A stretch of 64,000 nt of DNA from Roseiflexus sp034432635 (GTDB lineage Bacteria > Chloroflexota > Chloroflexia > Chloroflexales > Roseiflexaceae), in NCBI GenBank assembly GCA_034432635.1, contig DAOUBK010000064.1, positions 1-64,000 on the forward strand, given 5' to 3'. The notes beneath the pieces are model-generated. The model worked only from the letters and a program-made list of their open reading frames with translations, did not search any database and had not been told where the DNA came from. The position numbers were made by a program, and so were the translations under genes. This document shows positions 26,197-35,095 of this stretch, one piece after another; within the stretch, counting starts at the first letter, position 1; each line of letters starts with the position of its first letter.

Positions 26197-26585
26197 GCGC
26201 TGTACGTCCTTCCATGGCTTTCATAATCCAGCACTCTTTGCGTTATCAGCTCAGTGGTTCGCCGCTGGGCTTGATTATGTTCGAACATCCATCCACACGC
26301 CTGAATTCAGAGCATACTTTGTTGGGAAGGGGTTGTGCCGAATGAGGATGACCGAAATCAATTGCAGTCAACGGTCAGGGCGGCATCGACAATAGCCGAT
26401 CGACAATGTGCACCGACCTGTATCTCGACATAGATCAGTGACTCATACGTATGCAGACCTGCCGCCATTGACAGACCTTCATGTGCGAAGTATCATGCCC
26501 CTCCGACGCCGGGTATGCAGTGCCGCGGCATCGCTGCAAGCAACATGGCGCGCGGCTGACCCGCGCTTCTGGAGAGACTTCCTTG
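26197..26585. other. Intergenic stretch without recognisable gene
   Basis: I see no coding frame, RNA gene or repeat that can be supported. An anti-sigma factor gene would be expected here by analogy with other ECF loci, but none is present. Confidence 0.5.
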
Positions 26586-27572
26586 GTGCGCAATTGGAAG
26601 TGGTGGCTGGGAATCATCGTGAGCGCCGTTTGTCTCTGGATTGCGCTGCGCGGTCTCGATTTCCAGACGTTCTGGCAGGTTATCCGTCAGGCGAACTACT
26701 GGTGGCTTGCGCCTGGCATCGGTGTTTATTTCCTCGCGGTCTGGGCGCGCACGTGGCGCTGGCACTACATGCTGCGTCACCTCGCGCCAATCCCTGTGTC
26801 GCGTCTGTTTCCTATCGTTGTTATCGGGTACATGGGCAATAATGTATACCCGGCGCGCGCAGGCGAGGTGCTACGATCGTATGTCTTGAAGCGGAAGGAG
26901 CACGTGCCGATCAGTGCATCCCTGGCGACCGTGGTGCTCGAGCGTCTCTTCGATGGTCTGGTGATGCTCCTGTTCGTCTTCGTGACGCTGCCGTTCGCCC
27001 CGCTGCCTCCGGTGTATTCCTCGCTGGTCACCATCCTCAGTGTCGTCTTCCTGGCAGCGCTGGCGGCGTTTCTGGTCATCGCCGCGCGTCCCGAACGCAT
27101 AAGCCGGGCATATGCCTGGACGGTCGAGCGGTTCGTGCCAACACGGTTCCGCCCTCTGGTTCACGGGTTGTTCGACCGCTTCGTCGAAGGGTTGCAGTCG
27201 CTGCGTAGTCCACGTGACCTGGCGTTGATCTTTGTGTCATCGACGCTGATCTGGTTGACTGAAACCGGCAAGTACTGGTTCGTCATGCATGCCTTTCCGT
27301 TCGAGACATCGTTCCTGGTGCTGATGCTCATGACGGCAGTGGTGAATCTGTTTACGACCCTCCCTTCGACTCCCGGATACATCGGTACATTCCACGTGCC
27401 GGGTATTGCGGTGTTGATGGCGTTCGACGTCGATCAGGCAATTGCAACCAGTTATACCGTCGTGTTGCATGTGGCGCTCTGGTTGCCGATTACCGCACTT
27501 GGCGCCTGGTACATGCTCAGCGAGCGTCTGGGATGGGGCGATTTTGGCAGGACGACGGAGGCAGTGCGGTGA
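26586..27572 (+). CDS. Flippase-like / LPG-synthase-TM family membrane protein
   Basis: About 328 residues with seven to eight hydrophobic helices. The family hallmarks are WRWHYMLRHL, GYMGNNVYPARAGEVLRSYVL with the conserved arginines, LERLFDGLVML and the late SSTPGYIGTFH-like motif (STPGYIGTFHVPG). The domain is shared by the flippase half of lysylphosphatidylglycerol synthase and by proteins near glycolipid genes. It lacks the aminoacyltransferase half. The frame opens at 26481, but GGAGAG at 26571-26576 points to GTG at 26586 (or TTG at 26583). It overlaps the FAD oxidoreductase gene by 4 bp. Transport of a lipid-linked substrate is a guess from family knowledge. Confidence 0.85.
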   Translation: MRNWKWWLGIIVSAVCLWIALRGLDFQTFWQVIRQANYWWLAPGIGVYFLAVWARTWRWHYMLRHLAPIPVSRLFPIVVIGYMGNNVYPARAGEVLRSYVLKRKEHVPISASLATVVLERLFDGLVMLLFVFVTLPFAPLPPVYSSLVTILSVVFLAALAAFLVIAARPERISRAYAWTVERFVPTRFRPLVHGLFDRFVEGLQSLRSPRDLALIFVSSTLIWLTETGKYWFVMHAFPFETSFLVLMLMTAVVNLFTTLPSTPGYIGTFHVPGIAVLMAFDVDQAIATSYTVVLHVALWLPITALGAWYMLSERLGWGDFGRTTEAVR

Positions 27573-28915
27573 AGGTTGCAATTATCGGTGCTGGGGTTGC
27601 GGGATTGACCGCCGCGTATGATCTGGCGCGCCGCGGTCACACGATCGTGGTCTATGAAGCGGCGTCGGTTGCGGGCGGGCTTGCTTCGGGGTTCCGCGAT
27701 GAACGCTGGGAGTGGCCCCTCGAACGCTTCTACCATCACCTGTTCGAGAGTGATACCGCTATCAGAGCGCTGGTGCAGGAGATTGGCTTCGCTGACCGCC
27801 TCTTCTTCCGCCGACCGATCACGGCGCAGTGGTGGAATGGTCGTGCATATGCACTCGATGGTGTGCTGCCGGTGCTGCGTTTTCCGGCGGTGCCATTTGT
27901 CGATCGTCTACGTTTTGGGGTGGTCGCCGCGTACCTGAAATATGTTACCAACGACTGGCAGAAACTGGAAAAGGTGACCGCAGCGGAGTGGACATCGCGC
28001 TGGTGCGGGCCGCGTGTGTACCGCGAAATCTGGCGTCCGCTACTGGAGGGCAAGTTTGGTCCGCATGCCGATGACGTCAACATGGCCTGGCTGTGGGCGC
28101 GTCTCAAGGCGCGCAGTTTCCGTCTCGGCTACTTCGTTGGCGGATTCCAGGCTTTCTGTGATGCACTGCTCGCACAGGTGCGCCGGCTGGGGGCAGTGGT
28201 GTATTTCGATGCACCCGTAGCGGCGCTCACGCCACTCGACGATGACGTCTGGCAGGTGACAGCCGACGGCGCGCTGTCCGATGCAGCGGAGGATGTCGAT
28301 GCGGTGATTGTCACCGGTTCACCGACGCTGCTGGCGCGTCTGGCGCCGCAACTACCCGCCGCTTATCTCAGCCATTTGCGCGCGCTGCGCTCCATGGGGG
28401 CAGTGGTGTTGACAATCGCGCTGCGGCAACAGTTGTTGACCGACGGAACGTACTGGTTGATGCCCCCCAAACGTGAGTTCCCTTTCCTGGCGCTGGTCGA
28501 ACACACGAACTTCATCGAACCATCACACTACGGCGGCGACCATCTGGTCTACTGCGGCGATTATCTCGATCCCCACCACGAGTATTTCCGCATGACCGCC
28601 GAAGAACTGTTGCAACGATTTCTCCCAGCGCTGGCGCGGGTCAACCCACACATCGATCCGTCGTGGGTGCGGGGGTACTGGCTCCACCGCGAACCCTACG
28701 CGCAGCCCATCGTTCCGGTTGACCATGCGCGCAACATTCCACCACTGGCAACGCCGCTTCGCGGTCTGTTCTGGGCAAGTATGAGTCAGGTGTACCCCTG
28801 GGATCGGGGGACGAACTATGCCGTCGAGTTGGGGCGGCGCGTGGCGATGGAATGTCACCGATACGCCGGGATGCTCCGGTTGCACGGCGGCGGTGTGGCG
28901 CTGTGCTCGCAGTGA
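27569..28915 (+). CDS. FAD-dependent oxidoreductase, amine-oxidase/protoporphyrinogen-oxidase-like
   Basis: The 448-residue protein begins MKVAIIGAGVAGL (from GTG), a Rossmann FAD motif, followed by AAYDLARRGHTIVVYEA and GGLASGFRDE. The C-terminal FAD segment is GLFWASMSQVYPWDRGTNYAVELG. Conserved LEGKFGPHADDVNMAW places it in the NAD(P)-binding amino-oxidase group that includes UDP-galactopyranose mutase-like and HemG-like proteins. GGAGG precedes the GTG, which overlaps the stop of the upstream flippase-like gene. The coupling suggests a joint role in making or exporting a lipid or glycan. The substrate is unknown. Confidence 0.86.
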   Translation: MKVAIIGAGVAGLTAAYDLARRGHTIVVYEAASVAGGLASGFRDERWEWPLERFYHHLFESDTAIRALVQEIGFADRLFFRRPITAQWWNGRAYALDGVLPVLRFPAVPFVDRLRFGVVAAYLKYVTNDWQKLEKVTAAEWTSRWCGPRVYREIWRPLLEGKFGPHADDVNMAWLWARLKARSFRLGYFVGGFQAFCDALLAQVRRLGAVVYFDAPVAALTPLDDDVWQVTADGALSDAAEDVDAVIVTGSPTLLARLAPQLPAAYLSHLRALRSMGAVVLTIALRQQLLTDGTYWLMPPKREFPFLALVEHTNFIEPSHYGGDHLVYCGDYLDPHHEYFRMTAEELLQRFLPALARVNPHIDPSWVRGYWLHREPYAQPIVPVDHARNIPPLATPLRGLFWASMSQVYPWDRGTNYAVELGRRVAMECHRYAGMLRLHGGGVALCSQ

Positions 28916-28920
28916 AGGCC

Positions 28921-29259
28921 ATGGCAGACGCAACTACAGCCTGGATTACAGCCGCCGGCGGTGTGTTGATGATTGTGCTGGCAGTTTTGATGCCCCGGCT
29001 CCGTTTGCGCCTCGGCGGACGCCCCTGGGATGAAATGTTCCGCGATCTGCGCCTGCGACGCATCGCACGCATTCAGGAGCGCCTGGCGCAGGGATCGCTG
29101 GGGGCAATGGGGGCAGGGTTTCTGGTGTCCGGCGCCGGCGTTTTGCTGCGCCTTCCCCCTGTACTAGCACAACTCGTCGCTTCGATCTGCTATGGACTGG
29201 CGCTCGCCGGACTCGTGGTGCAGGTGGCGTTGATCATTCGCTCACGGCGGATCGAGTGA
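28921..29259 (+). CDS. Small three-helix membrane protein
   Basis: The 112-residue product has hydrophobic segments at about 8-25, 62-78 and 86-104, separated by a basic, arginine-rich loop (RDLRLRRIARIQERL). I do not recognise the family. The ATG at 28921 lies 5 bp after the FAD oxidoreductase stop; GTG at 28912, overlapping that stop, is an alternative start. It is most likely the third member of the same operon. Confidence 0.6.
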   Translation: MADATTAWITAAGGVLMIVLAVLMPRLRLRLGGRPWDEMFRDLRLRRIARIQERLAQGSLGAMGAGFLVSGAGVLLRLPPVLAQLVASICYGLALAGLVVQVALIIRSRRIE

Positions 29260-29279
29260 TCACGGTCTGGCTGCTGGTA

Positions 29280-29471
29280 TCAGAGTGGCAGACTCTCACG
29301 CCAGATGCGTCGCAGAAAAGGGTTCTGCGCTGCAAATTGTTGTTCCATTTCCGCCCGGGTGTAGACGAGCAGGTTGGTTCCACGATCCAGATCAAAATAA
29401 GGCAGGAAAGTAAGGTCCAGGTTACCCTGAGCAGACCAATCTGCTGGCAAGGTGGACTCAGCTGCGCGCAT
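29280..29471 (-). pseudogene. Chimeric remnant of a minimal nucleotidyltransferase/HEPN pair
   Basis: A 63-codon frame whose end (TNLLVYTRAEMEQQF, QNPFLRRIWRESLPL) matches the C-terminus of minimal nucleotidyltransferases (LLVYTPEEWE...NPFxRRxLEEG). Its start (LPADWSAQGNLDL) resembles the beginning of a HEPN protein. The middle of both is missing. It overlaps the broken nucleotidyltransferase gene by 14 bp. It looks like the product of a deletion joining two genes. Confidence 0.5.
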
Positions 29472-29793
29472 AGAGCACCTTTCCCCGCCGCATGATTTCC
29501 AGATAGAAAGGGTCTCCCTGCATCAACCGGTAAGCCAGTTCCTCAGGGGTCAGCACAAGTGGCGAGAAGGGCACTCGCCGTTCTGGATCCGCACCCAGCC
29601 GACGCGCGTGGACACGGCGCGCAAGAGGTGGCTCGTCGGTTTCTTTGATGATCAGCAGATCGATGTCGCTGTCTGCGTCTGGCTCTCCATACGCAAGGGA
29701 GCCGAACAGCACAATGTGCTGAGGCTAGTAGGCTTCGATGAGAGACTGGACGATCTGCTGAAGTGTATCCTGAATCTCTCTGACTAGATACAC
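29458..29793 (-). pseudogene. MNT-type nucleotidyltransferase interrupted by an amber codon
   Basis: The frame beginning VYLVREIQDTLQQIVQSLIEAY at 29793 meets TAG at 29725-29727 and continues in the same frame PQHIVLFGSLAYGEPDADSDIDLLI. The active-site pattern GSx10DxD is intact after the stop. An internal GTG at 29712 could restart translation but would lose the N-terminal helix. The family includes MntA antitoxins that AMPylate HEPN toxins. With the chimeric remnant downstream this is a decayed MNT/HEPN locus. Confidence 0.7.
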
Positions 29794-30096
29794 GGCACAA
29801 CCATTGCAAGGATACTGGCATGAACTTTCGAGTTTTGCATCATTGTACACCGTTTTGGTCATTGCAGCGAGAAGCCGGCTACCTCGTTTGCCTGAAACTC
29901 CTGGATCAGCACGGAGCGCACCACAGGCGAGGCGCTCCCCCGCAAGCGAATAGATCGCTCTGCTCAGCACAATGTAGAACAGTTGACCGTCGGAATCACA
30001 CACAACGGGTGCACGAGCAAGACGCCGCGCTCCTTACAGGGGCAGGTTTTTCGCAAAGCGCTGGGTTGCTGCGCTCGTGTCGGGGATCAGGAGATT

Positions 30097-30124
30097 CCCC
30101 CTTCGCCCCTGGAGGCGAAGGGGG
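30097..30124. repeat. GC-rich palindromic hairpin repeat
   Basis: CCCCCTTCGCC (30097-30107) and GGCGAAGGGGG (30114-30124) form a perfect 11-bp inverted repeat with a 6-nt loop, followed by TTGGGAGATAGGGGG. It lies at the 3' side of the acyltransferase gene with no T-run, and resembles dispersed palindromic units at 4380-4420, 40420-40460 and 40650-40680. Confidence 0.6.
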
Positions 30125-30144
30125 TTGGGAGATAGGGGGTAACA

Positions 30145-31698
30145 TTACCCGAAAAAGATCGAGCGGCGCGTGGCGGTGCGCTCATCGAGCAGTGCCTGAA
30201 TGCGGCGCTGAACGAGATTGTCGATCTGCGCCACAATCGTCGGATCGTCGGCAGCCTCAGCACCATAGGCGGATGGGTCAATCGGTGTGTCGAAAATGAT
30301 CGACCATTTGCTCGGCAATGGTGCAATGCCCAGCAACCCAAACCACGGGAAGAGCGGCGTCAACGGGAAATAGGGCAGGTTCAGCAGTTGAGCCACCGGA
30401 CGAACGTTGATGAGCATCGGGTAGATCTCTTCTGCGCCAATGACCGCAACCGGAATGATTAGCGCACCAACGCGCAATGCCGCCCGGATATACTCTCGCG
30501 CATCGAATCCGGTCAGGCGGTACCGATTCCAGAAGAGTTTCCCGGCGCCCTGCGCGCCTTCCGGAAAGGCGCAGACCAGATGCCCGTCCTCCAGCAGACG
30601 CGCAGCATTTTCCGGCAGCGCCGGCGCCTGACCGAACGCCGCAAGCGCCGGTGCGAGCCCCGGTGCATTTGTCATCCAGGGATCGTGGAGCGAACGCACC
30701 AGCCGCTGCGACGGATGATCTTCGAGGACGGCGGTCGCAATCATTGCGCTATCCCACGGCAGCACACCGGAATGGTTCGCCAGCAGGAGCGCAGGTCCCT
30801 CATCGGGCACACCATCAAGACCCTCGCTTGTGACCCGCCACCAGGAACGGTAGAGAAACCCGGCGACCGGACGCACCAGTTCGATCAGTTCAGAGTCCAT
30901 GCCATACGCATCGACGGCGAACTCACCACGCAATCGACGCTGGATCAGCGCCGTCAGTTCGGTGACCTGGTACTGCAACACCATCGCAATGCCGCGCCAG
31001 AAGTCCGGGTCGAGGTAGTCGCTGTTGAACACATTCTGGCGCAACGCAGTCACAACGTTATCGAGCGCTGGCGGACGCAGACGTTCCAGGTTCTCACGGA
31101 TCAGACGCAACAGTTCGGCAGCCAGGTCGCGGGTTTCTGCCGATCCCTCGGTCTGATTACGGATCTCGACCTCGAGTTCCTGAACGGCGGCGGCAGTTTC
31201 GGCGCGCAGGGTCTCGACAGCATCAACGGAAACAGCCGAATCAGTAGTTGAGGTAACATCGATCTCTTCTTCTGGCGCGGATGCGGTATCGGCAGGGGCA
31301 ACCGACCCGGTGGTTGAGGTGACATCGATCTCTTCTTCCGGCGCGGGTGCGGTATCGGCGGTGGTTTCGACCGGCGCACCAGCCTCGTTCTGAACCGCAA
31401 ACTGTTCTTCCACGGCAGGAACGGCGCTCGTTTCCTGAATGTCGCCGGCAGCCTGGATGCCATTGACGGGACGATCACCTGTATGTGCTTCTGGCGATTG
31501 TGACATATCCGCCTCCTGTGAGATGATTCGTGCGGTTATTTCGGAATGTTTGCCTGTTGATGCCCGCTTCCTGACCGAAGCGGCGCGTTTTTCGCTCTGC
31601 GGGAGTTTTGGCGCGCCGGAAAAGGGCGCTTTGCGTCTCCGGGAGCGATCAGCCGACGAGTCGGCATCGGGTGAGTTATCATCGTGTGGTTCCGCCAT
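30145..31698 (-). CDS. PlsC-like acyltransferase with long acidic N-terminal extension
   Basis: The C-terminal half (about residues 270-500) is a lysophospholipid/diacylglycerol acyltransferase domain with the catalytic NHSGVLPWD (NHx4D), the FPEGAQGAG motif and the late PVAVIGAEEIYP. The first 230 residues are low-complexity and charged, and include an imperfect internal duplication (PEEEIDVTSTT twice). A coiled segment (AVQELEVEIRNQTEG) follows. The ATG at 31698 has GAGGG at good spacing; a GTG at 31740 overlapping the upstream stop is the alternative. It probably acylates a lipid precursor at the membrane. It is downstream of, and perhaps coupled to, the SDR gene. Confidence 0.88.
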   Translation of the reverse strand: MAEPHDDNSPDADSSADRSRRRKAPFSGAPKLPQSEKRAASVRKRASTGKHSEITARIISQEADMSQSPEAHTGDRPVNGIQAAGDIQETSAVPAVEEQFAVQNEAGAPVETTADTAPAPEEEIDVTSTTGSVAPADTASAPEEEIDVTSTTDSAVSVDAVETLRAETAAAVQELEVEIRNQTEGSAETRDLAAELLRLIRENLERLRPPALDNVVTALRQNVFNSDYLDPDFWRGIAMVLQYQVTELTALIQRRLRGEFAVDAYGMDSELIELVRPVAGFLYRSWWRVTSEGLDGVPDEGPALLLANHSGVLPWDSAMIATAVLEDHPSQRLVRSLHDPWMTNAPGLAPALAAFGQAPALPENAARLLEDGHLVCAFPEGAQGAGKLFWNRYRLTGFDAREYIRAALRVGALIIPVAVIGAEEIYPMLINVRPVAQLLNLPYFPLTPLFPWFGLLGIAPLPSKWSIIFDTPIDPSAYGAEAADDPTIVAQIDNLVQRRIQALLDERTATRRSIFFG

Positions 31699-31736
31699 CG
31701 ATATACCCTCTTCAGAGCGCGCAGTGTCCAGACGGA

Positions 31737-32675
31737 TCACGCAGTGACCGGGGCGATTTCGCGCAGTGTTTCATCGGGTTGGCGTTGCGGCGTCCAGTGA
31801 AGTTCACGCGCAGCCCGACGGATGTCACCCACGCATGCGTGGGTCAGGTACTCAACCGGGAACGGTAGTGTGCCGATCAGCGCACGGATCGGCTCCAGAA
31901 ACGACGCTGCTTGAAACGCAAAGGCGGGCAACGGCAGCGGTTGCCCGCCGGCGAGAAGGATCGCCTGTGACAGGATCTGCGGGGGATGGGCTGCGATATT
32001 GAAGGCGCCATCCACCTGATCGTTCAGTGCTGCAAGCGCCAGCGCCACTGCTGCATCGTGGATATGCAGCACCTGAATCCGAGGATCGAAACCGGCCAGC
32101 ACCGGCGCGGGGCGACGGCTGAGAAACTGCACTACAGGTGAGCGCACACCGTTGCCGGCAACAGGTGCGCAGCGAATCATAACAATGCGCATATCGGGAT
32201 GGCGTGCCTTGAAATCGCCAACCAACCGCTCGATCTCGATGTAATCCTGGAGCAAGCCAGGCGGTGCGCCTCCCGACAGCGGCGCAGATTCAGGGATGAA
32301 GGCCGGTGCATCGGGACGCGCACCGTACACCAGCAGACTGCTACGCATCACCACACGCGGCACTCCTGCAGCGTAACATGCCCCCAACACCTCGATAGTG
32401 CGGTACACATTGCCGCGACCGGTGATCTCGTAGGGAAGCACCTCCTCCTCGCCAGCAATGTCGAGGTGCACCACAACATCCACCCGCGCGGCGCGCATCA
32501 TCGCGAGCAACGTTTCGCCGCGCATATCGCACACGCGCACCTCGACATCGGCAGGTGTGTATTCAGGGGCAACCCGCCCCACACCAACAACGCGCATATG
32601 GGGTTGTGATGCCAGAATACCAGCAACCAGGCTCCCCAGTACACTGCCAACACCGGTGACCAGCACTGTTGTCAT
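31737..32675 (-). CDS. NAD-dependent epimerase/dehydratase-like SDR protein, catalytic Lys missing
   Basis: The 312-residue protein is an extended SDR with nucleotide motif VTGVGSVLGSLVAG and HLDIAG near residue 75. The usual SDR triad YxxxK is present only in part: the segment reads QDYIEIERLV, with Glu where Lys should be. Substrate-domain residues TIEVLGACYAAGV and SSLLVYG are preserved. It might bind NAD(P) without classical redox, or use another base. The start ATG has GAGGTG. Its stop overlaps a possible GTG start of the acyltransferase gene, suggesting co-transcription. The ligand is unknown. Confidence 0.85.
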   Translation of the reverse strand: MTTVLVTGVGSVLGSLVAGILASQPHMRVVGVGRVAPEYTPADVEVRVCDMRGETLLAMMRAARVDVVVHLDIAGEEEVLPYEITGRGNVYRTIEVLGACYAAGVPRVVMRSSLLVYGARPDAPAFIPESAPLSGGAPPGLLQDYIEIERLVGDFKARHPDMRIVMIRCAPVAGNGVRSPVVQFLSRRPAPVLAGFDPRIQVLHIHDAAVALALAALNDQVDGAFNIAAHPPQILSQAILLAGGQPLPLPAFAFQAASFLEPIRALIGTLPFPVEYLTHACVGDIRRAARELHWTPQRQPDETLREIAPVTA

Positions 32676-32700
32676 GCTCACCTCTGTCAGGCTATGCCGG

Positions 32701-33084
32701 TTATGCCAGGCGCTGACGCAACCAGTGCTCAACTCCGCTGCGATCAAGATCGGAACTGGAAACGGAGCGCACCAGCCAGAGCAATTCCGCCTCAGCCACG
32801 TCGTTGCGCAGCGATGCATTGTTGAGGGTCAGAAAACGCAGCATGCAGAGCAGCGCCGTCGCTTCATTGGCGCTGACAAAGGGGCGGCTCTTGATCATCA
32901 GGAACATCAGCGCTGCAGCTTTACTCGGCAGATCGGGGTACAACTCCGCCTCGAAGAGCACCTGGCGCGGCGCCGTCACCACTGTCATCAACCGGTCGTG
33001 ACTGGCGATCCCCAGGCGCCCGCCATACCGCAAGACCGCATACGTATGCAGGTCCAGCACGTCGTCTTTCGTCAGATAGTGCAT
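32701..33084 (-). CDS. Doc/Fic-family toxin homologue with degenerate active site
   Basis: About 127 residues with the Doc layout: MHYLTKDDVLDLHTYAV, then ELYPDLPSKAAALMF and the motif region. Active Doc proteins have HPFVDGNKRTA; here it reads RPFVSANEATA, so the catalytic His, the phosphate-binding Gly and the Lys/Arg pair are replaced. Phosphorylation of EF-Tu by the Doc mechanism is therefore unlikely. An antitoxin-like gene lies upstream on the same strand, separated by 88 bp that include a dispersed repeat, whereas phd and doc usually overlap. I read this as a disarmed toxin, possibly retained for its partner binding. Confidence 0.8.
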   Translation of the reverse strand: MHYLTKDDVLDLHTYAVLRYGGRLGIASHDRLMTVVTAPRQVLFEAELYPDLPSKAAALMFLMIKSRPFVSANEATALLCMLRFLTLNNASLRNDVAEAELLWLVRSVSSSDLDRSGVEHWLRQRLA

Positions 33085-33128
33085 CACTCAACACGTACTG
33101 CCCGTAGATATATGTCCCGCAACCCGCA

Positions 33129-33173
33129 GGCTCCTGGTTCCCGGTTCTCAGTTCTCGGTTCCCGTTCTCAGCC
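33129..33173. repeat. Dispersed GAACC/GAGAACC repeat, copy 2
   Basis: The plus strand reads CTCCTGGTTCCCGGTTCTCA followed by more of the same words, the reverse complement of the copies at 3926-3970 and 51505-51543. It lies in the gap between the antitoxin-like and Doc-like genes. Confidence 0.6.
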
Positions 33174-33175
33174 CC

Positions 33176-33412
33176 TCACAGTCCTGCCAGTTCACGGAAC
33201 ATTTTATCGTACCGATCGCTCACACCACGCGCCCATTCACGCAACTGCGGACTCATCGGGCGACGTAGCAACACCTCGTTCTCGGTGAAGATTAGTTCAA
33301 CCAGTTCCTCATCGCCGAGTCCAACAGCGCGCAGCCATCCCTGGACCGTTTCCGGCAGATTCTCACGTTCGATAGTAAACGATCGTGGCAATGCTTCCTC
33401 CCCGTTTCCCAT
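33176..33412 (-). CDS. Putative antitoxin partner of the Doc-like protein
   Basis: The 78-residue product (ATG at 33412) contains LPETVQGWLRAVGLG and ELIFTENEVLLRRP, a small beta-rich segment like that of AbrB/Phd-type antitoxins, followed by a helical tail RGVSDRYDKMFRELAG. Its position just upstream of the Doc-like gene on the same strand supports an antitoxin role. The family was not confirmed by any strong motif. Confidence 0.55.
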   Translation of the reverse strand: MGNGEEALPRSFTIERENLPETVQGWLRAVGLGDEELVELIFTENEVLLRRPMSPQLREWARGVSDRYDKMFRELAGL

Positions 33413-33458
33413 AGGTTGTACGCAACGTTTCTATCCGCCGTACAGTGCCGGTCATCTC

Positions 33459-34928
33459 TCAATCACGCGGACGCAGGTGGGGGAACAGGATGACTTCGCG
33501 GATACTTGGTTGATCGGTAAACAGCATTACCGTCCGGTCGATACCGATACCCAACCCACCGGTCGGCGGCATACCATACATCAGCGCATTGAGAAAATCA
33601 ACATCCATCTGCTGCGCCTCATCGTCGCCGGCATCATACGCGCGCCCCTGTTCCAGAAAACGCTGCTCCTGGTCGAGTGGGTCGTTCAATTCGGTAAACG
33701 CGTTGCCGACTTCCATGCCGGCCACGATTGGCTCGAAGCGTTCCACCAGCAGCGGTTGGTCGGGACGGCGTTTTGCCAGCGGCGACAGCGCCACCGGATG
33801 ATCGAGAACGAACGTTGGTTGAATCAATTCTGGTTGCACATAGACGCTAAAAAGTTCGTCAACCTGTTTGCCCCAACTGGGTTTGAGATCGACCTTCAGC
33901 CCGGTTGTGCGGATTGCGTGTTGCAACGGTTCGAGTTCAGTGAGTTCGAGAATATCGATGCCGGTACACGCGGCAATCGCCGTCGGGATCGACACACGCT
34001 GCCATGCAGGACCGAAATCGATGGTGCGCCCCTGAAAGACAATCGTCGTGCTGCCAGCAACTTCCAGCGCCAGGGTACGGTACAGGTCTTCAACCAGGCG
34101 CATCATATCGTTGTAATCAGCATACGCCTGGTAACATTCCATCATCGTGAACTCAGGGTTATGGGTACGATCAACCCCTTCGTTGCGAAAAACCTTGCTG
34201 ATCTCGTAGACGCGCTCAAAGCCGCCGACAATCAGGCGCTTCAGGTAGAGTTCGACAGCGATGCGCAGGTAGAGATCCTGCTTCAACTGGTTATGGTGTG
34301 TAATGAACGGTCGAGCGGAAGCGCCGCCGTAGATCGGTTGCAGGGTTGGCGTTTCCACCTCGAGAAAGCCGTGGTCGTCGAGGAAGCGCCGCATCGTGCT
34401 GACGATCTTCGCGCGCGTGCGAAACACATCGCGCACTTCAGGGTTGACAATCAGGTCGAGGTAGCGTTGGCGATGGCGCTCTTCGATGTCCGAAAGACCG
34501 TGCCACTTTTCCGGCGGCGGGTTGAGCGATTTTGCCAGCACCCCCAGGCGCTCGACGAATACCGAAGGCTCGCCGCGCTGCGTGCGGCGCAACGTTCCGG
34601 TCGCTTCTACAATATCGAACGTATCGAGGTCGTCGCGAAACCGGTCGAACCATTCATCGCCAATGTCGCCACGACTAAGCCAGAGCTGGATGCGGCCCGA
34701 TTCGTCTTCGATGTGGGCGAATGCCAGTTTGCCCAGGACACGCCGGGCTCCCACAATCCGGCCGGCAACGGTGACCCGTTCCCCGCGCTCCATCAACCAG
34801 TCGAAACCGGCAAGCACGGATCCGATGGTATGGGTGCGCCGGCTACGTGGCGGATATGGGTCGATACCGGCTGCGCGCAAGCGTTCCAGTTTTGCCAGGC
34901 GCTGTTGTTGCAGTTCGTTGAGTTCCAT
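33459..34928 (-). CDS. lysS: Lysyl-tRNA synthetase, class II
   Basis: The 489-residue enzyme has an N-terminal OB-fold anticodon-binding domain (VTVAGRIVGARRVLGKLAFAHI) and a class II catalytic core: motif 2 FRNEGVDRTHNPEFTMMECY, and motif 3 GIGIDRTVMLFTD near the C-terminus. It charges tRNA-Lys. The length and the LysS-type start (MELNELQQQRLAKLERLRAAG) are normal. It lies downstream of greA on the same strand, but a terminator hairpin between them suggests separate transcription. Confidence 0.96.
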   Translation of the reverse strand: MELNELQQQRLAKLERLRAAGIDPYPPRSRRTHTIGSVLAGFDWLMERGERVTVAGRIVGARRVLGKLAFAHIEDESGRIQLWLSRGDIGDEWFDRFRDDLDTFDIVEATGTLRRTQRGEPSVFVERLGVLAKSLNPPPEKWHGLSDIEERHRQRYLDLIVNPEVRDVFRTRAKIVSTMRRFLDDHGFLEVETPTLQPIYGGASARPFITHHNQLKQDLYLRIAVELYLKRLIVGGFERVYEISKVFRNEGVDRTHNPEFTMMECYQAYADYNDMMRLVEDLYRTLALEVAGSTTIVFQGRTIDFGPAWQRVSIPTAIAACTGIDILELTELEPLQHAIRTTGLKVDLKPSWGKQVDELFSVYVQPELIQPTFVLDHPVALSPLAKRRPDQPLLVERFEPIVAGMEVGNAFTELNDPLDQEQRFLEQGRAYDAGDDEAQQMDVDFLNALMYGMPPTGGLGIGIDRTVMLFTDQPSIREVILFPHLRPRD

Positions 34929-35021
34929 AGCGCCTATGATACGCGATTATGGTTAAAACGCAAACAGGGCGAGCGTGCCTCTCTGCCTGCGATTGACACA
35001 TCACAAAGAATCCATCCTGGC

Positions 35022-35066
35022 AAAACGCGCGTGGATATCACCACTTTCGGGTGACATCCACGCGCG
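35022..35066 (-). terminator. Rho-independent terminator after greA
   Basis: On the minus strand a 17-bp arm at 35050-35066 pairs with 35026-35042 (CGCGCGTGGATATCACC), with one mismatch, and is followed by TTTT at 35025-35022. It ends the greA transcript before lysS. Confidence 0.75.
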
Positions 35067-35095
35067 GTCGGTGCATGGAACCGAACAACGTCGAA

